A DNA stretch of 64,000 nt from Hippopus hippopus. Its lineage: Eukaryota > Mollusca > Bivalvia > Cardiida > Cardiidae. Below the pieces are notes generated by a model. It saw only the letters and a program-made list of their open reading frames with translations. It did not search any database and was not told the DNA's origin. Each line of letters begins with the position of its first letter. Position 1 is the stretch's first letter. Shown here piece by piece: positions 20,428 through 30,647 of this stretch. The position numbers and the translations under genes were made by a program. The stretch is from the NCBI GenBank assembly GCA_946811185.2, contig OX328106.1, positions 46,822,311 through 46,886,310 on the forward strand, in the 5' to 3' direction.

Positions 20428-21004
20428 ACAATTGACAGTTATAGTACTGTACAAAAAAAATTCACATAAAAGAGAACTACCACATCAGCATTCTGCTCTC
20501 CAACACCTCACAAACATAAAACATGTGTTAGCCTCCACAATGTGTCAGTTATCCCAGAGTTCAATGCAGATCAATGCATATCAAAAGCTCAGTATGGGTT
20601 CCCTAGACAATCTTGCTAATGGTATGTGCCATGCAACACAGTATGTGACTCATTTCAGTAACAGCTGATTATATTGATTTGTATGACCCTTACTTTGGGC
20701 CGCCAAAGATGGGATCTATTGAGGGTGACAGGAGCTTTTTTGAGCTTGTACAATGTCTTTCAAAACTTAAATTGCCATTGAAGTCAGTATAGATCAAGAT
20801 CAGACTATTCAAACTGTGAGGTCTGATTGTTGATCTACACTGCAAGAGACCAAAGGAAGTTTTCAGTCTAGAAGCCAGACCTAAGTAATTCAAGGTTGCT
20901 CCTATCCAGAATGTCTCAGGAAAGTGGACAGCGTAGATCAAGGATCAGACTGCATTCAACTAAAGTTGTTCAGGCTCTTCCACAGTTGATAGTGGAAAAT
21001 TCTT
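20428..21004. other. Unannotated stretch with M2 core relics
   Basis: No gene. M2-like core words occur at about 20786-20850 (GATCAAGATCAGAC, TTGATCTACACTGC) and at 20931-20960 (GCGTAGATCAAGGATCAGAC) without assignable ends. Confidence 0.5.
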
Positions 21005-21009
21005 CCCAT

Positions 21010-21232
21010 TTATCTTTTATCACACTATCCAGAGTTTTAACAACCCTGAGGTAGGTTTTGGAAAACATGGTGGGAAAAGGAGAAAATGCTTGTCAGCATT
21101 TTCTCCTTTTCCCTACCAAGTTTTCTAGCCTTTCAAAGACAAATTCCACCATTTCAGCCCAAATTAAATTTGGCGTCTGCAAAGCACTTTGAATTTGGAC
21201 AAATCTAAACTTTTGTTGTGGTTAAGTGATTA
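21010..21232. mobile_element. M1 MITE, terminal TTAA lost
   Basis: Good palindrome with a short centre (GCTTGTCAGC). Ends have drifted (TTTATCACACTATCC; GTTAAGTGATTA). Confidence 0.75.
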
Positions 21233-21406
21233 CTGAATGCAAGGTAAATTAGCTGTCTAGACCAAGTTCAAAAGAACATGCCAGTACAACTAGACACAGT
21301 GTAAAGAGATAAAATAAAAATCAATGTTTTTATCAATAAAAAAAATCAAGGTCCAATGTCACTTTTCAACTGTTGTAATTAAACCATCACAAAAGAACTG
21401 TAACTC

Positions 21407-21634
21407 TTAACCCTTTACCAAACAATCCCTGGTTTTCACGACCCCGAGAAAGAAAGCTTTTGAAAACATCGTGGGAAAAGGAGAAAATGCTGGTAACCAG
21501 CATTTTCTCCTTTTCCCACAATGTTTTCTACTCTATCAGAGAACTTATGCTTATTTGTACCAGCTTTGAATTTGTTGTCTGCGGATATTTTGAATACTTA
21601 AGAGTCTAAAATTTGTTGTTTGGGAAAGGGTTAA
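21407..21634. mobile_element. M1 MITE, complete 228 bp
   Basis: TTAACCCTTTACCAAAC to GGGAAAGGGTTAA with perfect palindrome centred on CTGGTAACCAG. Confidence 0.9.
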
Positions 21635-21980
21635 TCATTATGCAGCTGACAGCATTTGAAAACATTGCAGGCACAGAAGCAAATTTCTCCTTAGAAGCTT
21701 CACTCCTTTTAGAGCTATGTTTTCTAATCTATTCAAAATGCTTTTTTCCTCTCTCTTTCAACATTCAAAAGTGTCTGTTGCTACATCATTGGTTCATTGC
21801 ACACAGTATCAAAATATGATCGATCAGCCTCCCAGTATTGCGGGATAGGGTCATGCCATATTGGATACAGGTACTGAATAATGAATATTACATAGAGCAG
21901 ACACACAGAAAACAGATGGAATCATAACATACATTACACAGGACACAAAAAACAAAGGCATTTTCCCATGATACATTAGA

Positions 21981-22176
21981 TTAACGAACCATTCCTTAAA
22001 ACGTTCTTAGTCTTATACTCCAGAATTTTCTAAATGTGAAGTAATGCAACAGTTACCCTGCTTCTGATTGGCTACACCAATGGTTTAGCCAATCAGAAGT
22101 TGTATTACTTTCACATTTAGTAAATCTTGGGGAATGAAACAAGAATATTCTTAAGAATGGTTGGTGAATACAGACC
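21981..22176. mobile_element. M5 palindromic MITE
   Basis: Ends ACGAACCATTCCTTAA and TTAAGAATGGTTGGTGAAT are inverted repeats. The centre folds as CTTCTGATTGGCTACACC against GGTTTAGCCAATCAGAAG. Length about 196 bp. Confidence 0.75.
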
Positions 22177-22451
22177 TTCAAAGTGTTACCCATAATGTTT
22201 TGGCCTTTTTAAACTCATTACCACACAGTTCCAAGCTTTAAAAACCCTGAGGGAGAAAACTTGAAAAACAGTCTTTTTCTGAAACCCCTAATAACCTTAA
22301 GTCCTAGACCCAGCTCTACAACCAAGGAGAACAGGGATCAAACAATTGAACAAAGGCAGGTCTTTTCCTGTTGTCTGTCAAGTATTGCTGACTGACAGTG
22401 ACATATCAAATTAAGTTATTATTTCCTGAATGAAGGGGTAATTTTCCAGTG

Positions 22452-22619
22452 TTAAACTCCATACCAAACGATAAAATTTTAGAGTTGTCCAAATTGAAAC
22501 CATTTGCAGAGGACAAAATAAATGTGGCTCAAAAATTGAAATTTACTTTGTGAAGGATAGAAAACATTGTGGAAAAAGGAGAAAATGTTGTTCCGACAGC
22601 ACAGGTCATAAAGAGTTAA
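22452..22619. mobile_element. M1 MITE, right half deleted
   Basis: Left arm and first palindrome stem are good, then sequence jumps to CATAAAGAG-TTAA. Confidence 0.75.
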
Positions 22620-22719
22620 CCTGAAAGACCCCAAGTTAACAGACAGCACATTTTAATTAGGGAAAAAATTATCCAAATATTGCAATTACTAAACATATTC
22701 TTTTTGCCAGAATGTTTCA

Positions 22720-22840
22720 ACACCCTCAGCATATAACACTGATCAAGTTCAGACTTGTGCATTTTGATCTTGATCCACACAGTTCACCAAAGCCGCTGCA
22801 GTTGTTTTTAATACTGTAAGGGTTATTTGTAGTGTCTATG
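22720..22840. repeat. M2 core relic
   Basis: GATCAAGTTCAGAC, GATCTTGATCCACAC and GTAAGGGTTA survive in order; left end not assignable. Confidence 0.45.
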
Positions 22841-22843
22841 ATG

Positions 22844-23031
22844 TCAACCCTTTACTAAGCAGTCCTGTGTTTTAATACCCTAGACAAACAGGCTTTCGAA
22901 AATGTTGTAAGAAAAGCCAACTTTTTTTCCTTTTCCAAAAATGTTTTCTAAACACAAATTAACCATTTGAACCAGATTGAATTTGTTGCCTGTAAAGCTT
23001 CAATTTGGACACGTCCAAAATTGTCCCTTAA
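22844..23031. mobile_element. M1 MITE, palindrome collapsed
   Basis: Outer arms recognisable (CCCTTTACTAAGCAG; TTCAATTTGGACACGTCC). The centre is missing. Right TTAA shared with the next copy. Confidence 0.7.
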
Positions 23032-23256
23032 CTCTTTACCACGCGAGAAAATTTTAGACCGGTCCAAATTGAAAGCATTTGCAGACGACAAAATAAATGT
23101 GATTGAAAAATTGAAATTTGGTTTGGGAAGGGTAGAAAACATTGTGGGAAAAGGAGAAAATGCTGGTTACCAGCATTTTCTCCTTTTCCCACAATGTTTT
23201 CAAAAGGCTTCTTTCTCAGGGTCGTTAAAAGTCGGGATTGTGTGGTAAAGAGTTAA
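23028..23256. mobile_element. M1 MITE, intact reference copy
   Basis: 229 bp with TTAA on both sides, CTCTTTACCA and GGTAAAGAG termini, and a perfect central palindrome running from CATTGTGGGAAAAGG on the left to CCTTTTCCCACAATG on the right, centred on CTGGTTACCAG. This is the cleanest single example for defining the family. Confidence 0.95.
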
Positions 23257-23309
23257 TAAAAGGATTGCAGATAATTACCATCTTAAAACCCATCGTCACA
23301 CACACTTAC

Positions 23310-23388
23310 TAAACCCTTTACCAAACAATCCCGGGTTTAACAACTCTAAAGAAATTCAAAGGTTATTAGGGATGTGTGGTAAGGCATT
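23310..23388. mobile_element. M1 end fragment
   Basis: CCCTTTACCAAACAATCCCG is followed by drifted sequence ending GTGTGGTAAGG; core absent. Confidence 0.55.
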
Positions 23389-23810
23389 CAAACATATTAA
23401 ACCCTACATCACTGTGCAGACTTTATGAAAAGACAACCAAGACACTTTATGGCAAGTGAACGGATCGTTCAAAAGAGCCCTTCGAAGAACTGAAATGCTC
23501 TACTAGCAATGGATCATAGAAGGATACGACAAGCCACACTTTTAGGTCTCGCACAACCTACAGGTATGTTCTATGCAGTCTAACTTGATAATGCTCTACT
23601 TTATAAACAGAGGCATCTTCCATTTTGATCTGCATTGCAAGCGTTAAGTTTATCCATGTGTTTAGTGCTGATCAAATGGACTTCATCTTGCACAAGCTAA
23701 GCCATACGACAAATGAAACAAAGGCAATACGTGTAAAAGCTGGTTGCTGCTGTGAAAACGACTTAAATACTGTTGAAAGCAGGCAAAAGAAGCATCCAAA
23801 GAACCCCATT
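23389..23810. other. No recognisable gene
   Basis: Nothing recognisable in this stretch. Confidence 0.4.
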
Positions 23811-24021
23811 TTAACCCTTACCCTGCTAAGTGCGACTCACTGACCTTTCCTGTACAGAGTAGATCAAGATCAGGCTGCACAGAATGTGCAGTCTGATCTT
23901 AGATCTACACTGTCCGATAAAGATATATTTTTCCCCAAAAATAGGTTTGAAATAGCAACATTTGGGTTTTTACTATCCAATTGAAAGTTTCAGGTTAGTT
24001 ATTTAGCAGGATAGGGGTTAA
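23811..24021. mobile_element. M2 MITE, complete 211 bp
   Basis: TTAA both sides; termini CCCTTACCCTGCTAAG and TTTAGCAGGATAGGGG. The core is AGATCAAGATCAGGCTGCAC against GTGCAGTCTGATCTTAGATC. Confidence 0.85.
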
Positions 24022-24053
24022 CCAAGTTGATGATAAGATACCAGGTACCAAGA

Positions 24054-24278
24054 TAAACTCTTTACCAAACAATCACCAGTCCTGTTTTAATGACCCTGCA
24101 AAAGGGTAGGCATTAAAAAAATTGTGGAAAAAGAAATAAATGCTGGTAACCAGCATTTTCTATGTGTCTAATGTTTTACTATCCTGTCAAGGTCATATCC
24201 TATAATCTGAGCCATATTTTATTTGTTGTCTGCCTTGAATTTGGACATGGTCAACATATTTTGTCTGTAAGGAGTTGA
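24054..24278. mobile_element. M1 MITE, diverged
   Basis: CTCTTTACCAAACAATC to AGGAGTTGA; palindrome right arm eroded (GCATTTTCTATGTGTC). Confidence 0.7.
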
Positions 24279-24569
24279 ATGCAAGAGGCCATGATATCCA
24301 TTTCGACTCCATGCTGGTAAGTATATTATAATATTTTGAAAGATAATTATTTCAAGGGGGATGAATCAAATTTTATCCATATACCTGAACCCTGTAATCT
24401 AGGTCAATCCACTCCCTTATCATTTTATCTCATCTTCTGGACTCTTTCTACCTGTCTCAACCTTTTCTTACCCCCCTCACCTTTAGCTAAATAGTGACAT
24501 TTATTTTCCTTTTTCGGAAAGCATGGTCATATATACCCAGAATGTGACATAAGTTGCTTTTGTTTCTTT

Positions 24570-24700
24570 GTTTGATTGTTTGAAGGGTGTGTTACCCTGC
24601 TTTCAACAGTATTTCAGTCGTATAACCATCATCAACCTGCAGTCAGCAGGAATCAAACCTGGACAGCTTGATTACAAATCAAACAACTGAGTCTTAAACT
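24570..24700 (-). repeat. Degraded SINE-like sequence
   Basis: GTATTTCAGTCGTATAAC followed by AGCAGGAATCAAACCTGG, a B-box-like GGTTTGATTCC on the minus strand. It resembles a tRNA-headed SINE of a family other than S1. Ends not assignable. Confidence 0.4.
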
Positions 24701-24714
24701 CATTCCCGTGCCAA

Positions 24715-24721
<7 letters not shown>

Positions 24722-24763
<42 letters not shown>

Positions 24764-24815
24764 TGGGTGTGTGTGTGGGTGTGGGTGTGTGGGTGTGTGT
24801 GTGTGTGTGTGTGTG
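24722..24815. repeat. GT microsatellite
   Basis: About 94 bp of GT units with interspersed GGGTGT variants. Confidence 0.95.
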
Positions 24816-25670
24816 AGACCCATTTTTAAGCCTGTCCTGAGTTATGATCAAGAAAAAGATTATGACAAAATTTTATTAGCACTGCAGCAAAAATGTGACC
24901 TTTGAAGTACACACAATGTTTTTCAAAGATTTAATTAACCAAGTGACCTAAATTACTGCCTCTGGTGACCATTTTCCAGCTCCTTCAAAACATTATCAAG
25001 ATAAACAACTGACCAAATTTCATGGGCAGTACAACAGGATAGCTTCAGTACCATATACATGGTAAAATTTGATGCTACATATCAGAAAATGCACCCCTGA
25101 CCTAGCATGGTCACAAAAGCTCAGATGAAATAGATTTATGCATGTTTTACTAATATCGTGGGAATCTGAGCAAAAAAATTAGAAAAATTTCTTTCTGATA
25201 AATTTTCAAGGCCCATATTCTGCCCTGAAGTCTGGGTAGGAAAATCTCTCCAGACGTTTGGATAAGATGATTTAGACAAGCCAGTTCTATGGTGTATACC
25301 CACCACAGTGCATTTAGTGAAGACCTGCATTCCCATTTATAACTGAGCTTGAACAAACCCCTTATTTGTCCCTCTGATCAATGTTAAAAGAATTTTAACT
25401 CACCTCAAACAAAGCAAACTACAACTTTCTTGTTTCACTGACTTCAGGACTTTGAAAATATCCCCTATCACTCTACACAGACAATCCACTCCACTCTGAA
25501 ATAACAAAAGCAGAAATATTCATTAAATATATTCCATGAGAGCAACTCTAAAGCTTAAGGCAAGGTAAGTTACATTTTCGGACAGTATAGATCAAACACT
25601 TTACAGCCTTGATATTGCTGCAAGTGAGTTTCCCTGTCAAACTGATGATCACCATAATTGTTTATTTACT
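24816..25670. other. Unannotated stretch
   Basis: No gene seen. At about 24890-25085 the phrases AATGTGACCTTTGAAGT, AAGTGACCT and TGACCAAATTTCATGG resemble a dispersed low-complexity repeat style seen in molluscs, from recall only. Confidence 0.35.
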
Positions 25671-25855
25671 TTAACCCTTTACCACAAAATTCTGAGTTTT
25701 AACGACCCTAAGAAAGAAGCCTTTTGAAAACATTGTGGGAAAAGGAGAAAATGCTGGTTACCAGCATTTTCTCCTTTTTCCACAATGTTTTCTACCATTT
25801 CACAAGCAAATTCCACAATTGGAGCTACATATAATTTGTCGTCTGCAAAAGCTTT

Positions 25856-27131
25856 CAGGGTTTGACATTAAGGCACATCCGAACGACATTGTCTAGCAAA
25901 AAATCGGTTCGGGCTAGTAGAGACTGCGTCCAGCTAGCCCTGATGGTCTAGTGCAAAAATCGAGACAATTAATTAAGTACCAGTTTTAATGCTTGGCATA
26001 AGTGACGAAAATCGATCTAAAGTGCCGTTCGTCGACAAAGATCGCTTACATAACTTGTGATTTTGTTCAATGAGCAACAATTTATTGACAATTTCTACAG
26101 GAAGCCGATCGCGCATGCGCGGTAATCAATTTCTACAGGAAGCCGATCGCGCATGCGCGGTAATCAGTATTTTCAGTGGAAAAACCAAATCAAACCGAAA
26201 ATAGATTTAGTACACCGACCGGCGTCCACGGGCTATTTTGTCGTCAAGGATATGTCATAATTTTTAACGTGATTGTTATCATTCTGTCAGAGTATTTAAT
26301 TTTTAAGCAAGAATTTCCTATGTCTAGCTCTTTTTCTTGGAATACGGTAGTTTTATTTTGACAACAACCGAAAATGAATCGCCCAGGGGTTTACACATTC
26401 GGCATACCTCGGGTGATGGGAGCCATCATATCCCATTAGATGTAGGTACAGAATCGGCCGAGTTGTGACGAGTGGGGTTTACATAGACAACGGAGCGGAC
26501 CAGCGGGGAATAGGCCAAGCTTGCATAACTTCAAAATAACATCTGTTCGGGGAGAAGAAGAGTCATAATATAAAGCTAAAAACAAATGGATCGCAACAAA
26601 AATAGATCTAGATGAATAATATTAGATCTAGATCACAAAAAAAAAAATATCATTTTTGACCTTGAGTGGAACGCTGAATTCTGTTTGATCCAGCAGAGGA
26701 AAATGTCATGTTTTCTCTGACAGTTTGATAAAGTGAAGATCTGTTGAAGGATCTGATAACATTATATCACAATGGTTTTGTACTTTTAAACTCATATTCT
26801 GTTATTTGAGCCTAAGTTAGACTAAACTGTGTGTCTGGTACTGCTTTCAAAATGGTTAAGTCTAATTTTTTTCCTCTGGAAAAGAAATTGTAATAATAAT
26901 TGAAATTCTTAAAGGAGAAACATTCATTGATCATTACTTAACATGACATTGTTCTTTTTTTTTTTAACTATTTTGGTATATTAGCAAGAGAAATAACATA
27001 GATTTAGATCTATTTTATACATTTTTTTCGTTTTGCAAAAACGGTCTAGTAGAAATCTGAAGTGGTCTAGTAAAAATTTCAAATTACTGGTCCACTGGTC
27101 TAGTTAAAAAAAATGTTAATGTCGAACCCTG
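25856..27131. mobile_element. hAT-like element, CAGGGTTYGACATTAA ends, 1276 bp
   Basis: Terminal inverted repeats: left CAGGGTTTGACATTAA, right end complement CAGGGTTCGACATTAA. The flanks are GCTTT (25851-25855) and GCTTC (27132-27136), an apparent 5-bp duplication with one change. The interior includes GC-rich sequence unlike the surrounding MITE field and phrases GGTCTAGTAGAAATC and GGTCTAGTAAAAATTTC near the right end. No intact transposase is visible; a short frame (61 codons at 26176) has no recognisable domain. Confidence 0.7.
26090..26165. repeat. 38-bp tandem duplication with GCGCATGCGC
   Basis: Two identical 38-bp units, each carrying GATCGCGCATGCGCGG, within the hAT-like element. 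Confidence 0.9.
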
Positions 27132-27175
27132 GCTTCTAATTCAGACCGTTCTAAAATTTTCTCATTTGGTAAAGA

Positions 27176-27397
27176 GTTACCACACAAAAAAATGTAGACT
27201 AGTACAAACTGAAAGTGTTTGCAGGTACAACATTTTTAAATGTGGTCAAATGGTGGAGTTTTTGTTTGATAGAGTAGAAAACATAGTGGGAAAAAGAAAA
27301 ATGCTGGTTAACAGCCTTTTTTCTTTTTCCTACAACATTTTCAAAAGGCTTCTTTCTCAGGGTTGTTAAAACTCAGGATTATTTGGTATAGGGTTAA
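27176..27397. mobile_element. M1 MITE, diverged
   Basis: Abuts the previous copy. Palindrome GGTTAACAGCC altered. Right end GGTATAGGG-TTAA. Confidence 0.75.
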
Positions 27398-27609
27398 AAC
27401 CCTTTATCACACCACAAAATTACAGACTTGTCCAATTTGAGATAGTTTGCAGACAACAAACTAAAATGTGGTCCAAATGATTGGAGTCATCATATAAGGG
27501 ACAGAAAATATTTTGGGAAAAGGAGAAAATGCTGGTTATCATCATATAAATTTTATAAGCCCTCTTCCTCAGGGTCTTTAAAAGTCGGGTTTGTGTGGTA
27601 AAGGGTTAA
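27396..27609. mobile_element. M1 MITE, right palindrome stem lost
   Basis: CCCTTTATCACACC to GGTAAAGGG-TTAA. Centre reads CTGGTTATCATCATA. Confidence 0.75.
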
Positions 27610-27660
27610 ATCTTTACCACACCACAGCATTTTAGAATGGTCAAATATAAAGCACATGTA
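27606..27660. mobile_element. M1 left-end fragment
   Basis: Shares TTAA with the previous copy and breaks into SINE-derived sequence after about 55 bp. Confidence 0.6.
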
Positions 27661-27735
27661 CTGGTAGAAGAGATTCTGGGAAAGCATAGGAAAGCCTAGG
27701 TGTACTGGCTGCCGTAATATAACTGAAACAAGCAA
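27655..27735 (+). mobile_element. S1 SINE fragment
   Basis: Body words CTGGTAGAAGAGATTCTGG, GAAAGCATAGG and GTACTGGCTGCCGTAATATA match the second half of S1. Confidence 0.65.
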
Positions 27736-28004
27736 TTTCGTTGAAATGATATCCCCCACCGAAAAAGACCTTTTCAAAAATTTACGCATCCGCGTAACTC
27801 AAAATCGCACCCAGTCGGCCATTTTGCATCGAATCAAAAAAAGGGTAAAGTTTCACGAAATTCAGTCCAATGGTATAGGAGATATTGTCCCGGACGGACA
27901 CACAGACGGGAGGACGGACGGAAGGACAGACGGACCTATGGACGGACAACGCTTTTAGTTGATATTAATACTATATCCCTCCGCCTTCGGCTGGGATAAT
28001 AATA
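27736..28004 (+). mobile_element. GGACGG-tailed dispersed element with 3' hairpin
   Basis: AATGATATCCCCCACCG at the left; a GGACGG-rich tract at about 27891-27950; then TCCCTCCGCCTTCGGCTGGGA, a short CCGCCTTCGGCTGG hairpin, followed by TAATAATAA. The order (GGACGG tract, small TTCG-loop hairpin, A/T end) parallels the HL165 3' end, although the sequences differ. No coding potential. Confidence 0.5.
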
Positions 28005-28007
28005 ATG

Positions 28008-28220
28008 TAAACCCTTATCCTGCTAAATAACCAACATGAAACTTTCAAGTAGATAGTAGAAAACCCAAATATTGTTGTTTGAAAGGTACTTTTGGAGGAA
28101 AGATATCTCCTTATCGGACAGAGTAGATCTAAGATCAGACTGCACGTTCTGTGCAATCTGATCTTGATCTACACTGTCCGCAAAAGGTCAGTGAGTCGCC
28201 CTTAGCAGCCTAAGGGTTAA
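28008..28220. mobile_element. M2 MITE, complete 213 bp
   Basis: CCCTTATCCTGCTAAATAAC at the left, CTTAGCAGCCTAAGGG-TTAA at the right, core GATCAGACTGCACGTTCTGTG. Confidence 0.85.
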
Positions 28221-28539
28221 AACTACATTGAAGTCAAACAAAAAAAGCAAACACAAAAGTGGCCTGCCACAAGATAAAATGTGGTCTGCAGGTGGTAAGG
28301 TGTTAACATCTATAGATTACACCCTACGATCAAGGCCATAGGAAAATACAGGCTTTTGCCAATGGAGTTAATCAAGATCAGCTGCAGAGATGGACAACAG
28401 TCTGATCTATTGTGTATTTTGTCTTTTTGTTAGGTCCAGTCCGTTATGATGAAAATCTTCCAGAGTTTCAGTGGATTGTAGTTTCAGAAAGTCAAGAGGT
28501 CAAGTTTATAATTTTGGCACAGAGAGAGTCAAAACTACA
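28221..28539. other. No recognisable gene
   Basis: Nothing recognisable. Confidence 0.35.
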
Positions 28540-28786
28540 TAAGCCATGCTCTGACTAGAGGGGGCTTAATGCATCTCCGTGATGGCATGCATCTGGTGAC
28601 ATACTACCGATTCATTAAATCCAGTTTGTCTGACAAGCGACTGAATCATGTACACTTGTCCTTTGATAAGCAGAAAATTTACCAATAGCAAACAGTTTTG
28701 GCCCAGATCAGCCTAAGCAGGCTGACCTAAGTTGATACAAATTTTGCAGATGCATTAAGCCCCCTTTCCACAGAACATGGCTCATT
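28540..28786. mobile_element. M3 palindromic MITE
   Basis: Terminal inverted repeats TAAGCCATGCTCTG and CAGAACATGGCTCAT, subterminal GGGGGCTTAATGCATCT and AGATGCATTAAGCCCCC-type arms, and a core CAGCCTAAGCAGGCTGA. Confidence 0.8.
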
Positions 28787-29032
28787 ATCAATCTAGTGAA
28801 ACAGAATGGAAGGAAACTGAAAGTTTATTACAAATCAACTAACAACATTTACAGTACTTGTACATTATACAGATTCAATTTATCCTTTCCTTTGAGAATA
28901 TTACATGTCCTGTCAACACCCTCATTGAAAAAAAAAATTTACCATCAAACCATTTCAATAAATTAATCATTGTGTAGTCATTACAAGCTCTTTCTACGAC
29001 AATAAAATCTTATAATTGTTCACTGAAAATAA
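28787..29032. other. No recognisable gene
   Basis: AT-rich; nothing recognisable. Confidence 0.35.
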
Positions 29033-29186
29033 TTTCAGACCACAAACCAAATGTGGCTCTTGAAATGGAAACATTGTGGGAAATGGAGAAAATGCTGGTG
29101 ACCAGCATTTTCTCCTTTTCCCACAATGTTTTTAAAAGGCTTTTTCCTCAGTCATTTAAACCTTGAATTTGTTTGATAAAGGGTTA
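29033..29186. mobile_element. M1 MITE, left end lost
   Basis: Palindrome good (CTGGTGACCAG). Right end GATAAAGGGTTAC. Confidence 0.75.
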
Positions 29187-29219
29187 CAGTATATAAGGTA
29201 TATAATCCTACCGGTAATC

Positions 29220-30053
29220 GGAAAGAAAGTAACAGGAAAAAAAGTAATGGAAAAAAAGTAACAGTTTTGGCTAGGAAAAAAAGGAACAGGAAAAAAAGTA
29301 ATAGTTTATAAATTTTATTGAATTTTAGGGATGATATGTGAGCTAGTTGATAAAACATATTCAACAAACTTGAAACACAGGGTACACTCTGACTCTGACC
29401 TTTTTAGATATATATTACTGTAATTTTCCTAAAAATTTGGACACTCAAATTATTTGCCATAATCCTCCCAAAATAAGAACAATGTTCATTCATCATGGAA
29501 TTCTGTGTCCAAAAGATACTGAAAACAGTGAAGACTCTGGTGAGGTTGCTACTCTGATCTGTGTCTAAACTATTTGCATAAGCCTGTCTGTCCAAAAACA
29601 TTTTAACATAGTTACATATCTTATACCGCTGGCTGACACCTGAAATAATGAAATAGATCATAGTAGCTCTTCTGATCTGGTTCTACACTGTCTACACTGT
29701 TTCTTTTCTTTCTTTACATTATTTAACACATTTACATATTATGTACCACTGACTAACTTAACTTTATCAATGAGATAATGAAATAGCACATATAGTAGCT
29801 CTTCTGATCTGATTCTATGCGGTTTCTTTTCTTTCTCTGTATCATTTAACACATTTACATATTATGTACCACTGACTGACCTAACTTTATTAATGAAATC
29901 ATGAAAAAACACATATAGTAGCTCTTCCGATCTGATTCTACTCTCCTTGGAAACTATATAATTCACTGATTTCTAATATTTTTTTTATTGAAACTGTTAC
30001 TTTTTTTCCTGTTACTTTTTTTCCGTTACTTTTTTTCCTGTTACTTTCTTTCC
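29220..30053. mobile_element. Foldback element H with repeat-array inverted arms
   Basis: The left arm (29220-29307) is a chain of GGAAAAAAAGTAACA-type units. The right arm (29992-30053) is the reverse complement of the same chain (TGTTACTTTTTTTCC units). Between them lie tandem units of about 123-132 bp marked by GTAGCTCTTCTGATCTG at 29663, 29795 and 29918. The total is about 834 bp. No coding potential. Superfamily unknown. Confidence 0.7.
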
Positions 30054-30431
30054 TACATTCAATCCTAACAATGTTTGTTCTAGTCATTTTTGACATATTT
30101 TCCCATAATCCTATGCTCATTAACTAGTGTCTTTCAGTTAAAAGACATCCTCATGAATGCAAAAAGAGCAATCTTTCTGTTTTTTAAAAAAATGATTAAG
30201 GCTTTATTGAACAATACCATGTTTTTGCAACAATCAGTAAAGTAAAAAAGCCTTGAAAAACATGTGGAAAAAGGATTGAATTTTGGGTACCAGCATTGCT
30301 GCTTTCAACACTTCTCATCCTTCAGGTATAACCTTGGTTTTACCAGTCCTGTGCTAGGCCTGTGAATTGACTTGCCCAATAACACTCCCATAAACAACTC
30401 GGTGCTTTTTGAAATTGTCAGCTGCAAATGC

Positions 30432-30647
30432 TTTAGCCCTTTACCAAATGACACAATTTTAGACTTGTCAAAATCGAAAGCATTTTTTTGCAGACAACAA
30501 ATAAAAAGTGGCTCAAGTGATAGGAGTTGTCTTTGACAGGATAGAAAACGTGGGAAAAGGAGAAAATACTGGTTTCCAGCATGTTCTTCTTTTCCCACAA
30601 TGTTTTCAAGTGTTTTTTCTAAAAGGTAACAAATGGTAAAGATTTAA
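30432..30647. mobile_element. M1 MITE, diverged
   Basis: CCCTTTACCAAATGAC to GGTAAAGATTTAA; centre CTGGTTTCCAG. Confidence 0.8.

Larger units (their letters stand above)
25671..27179. mobile_element. M1 MITE split by a hAT-like element
   Basis: Left part 25671-25855 includes TTAA, CCCTTTACCAC and a perfect palindrome. The right part (27132-27179) continues TTCAGACCGTTCTAAAATTT and GGTAAAGAG. Rejoined, the element matches the related copy at 14428. Confidence 0.9.

Noticed and set aside
23028..23256. M1 palindrome as a rho-independent terminator or a microRNA gene
   Set aside because: The context is eukaryotic and the hairpin recurs dozens of times with TTAA borders, so it is a transposon core; small-RNA production is only a hypothesis.
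12843..24278. CRISPR-like regular array of similar palindromes
   Set aside because: Spacing is irregular, units are 229 bp with target duplications, and no cas-like genes occur.
24708..24905. Frame with Val-Cys repeats
   Set aside because: A direct translation of the GT microsatellite.
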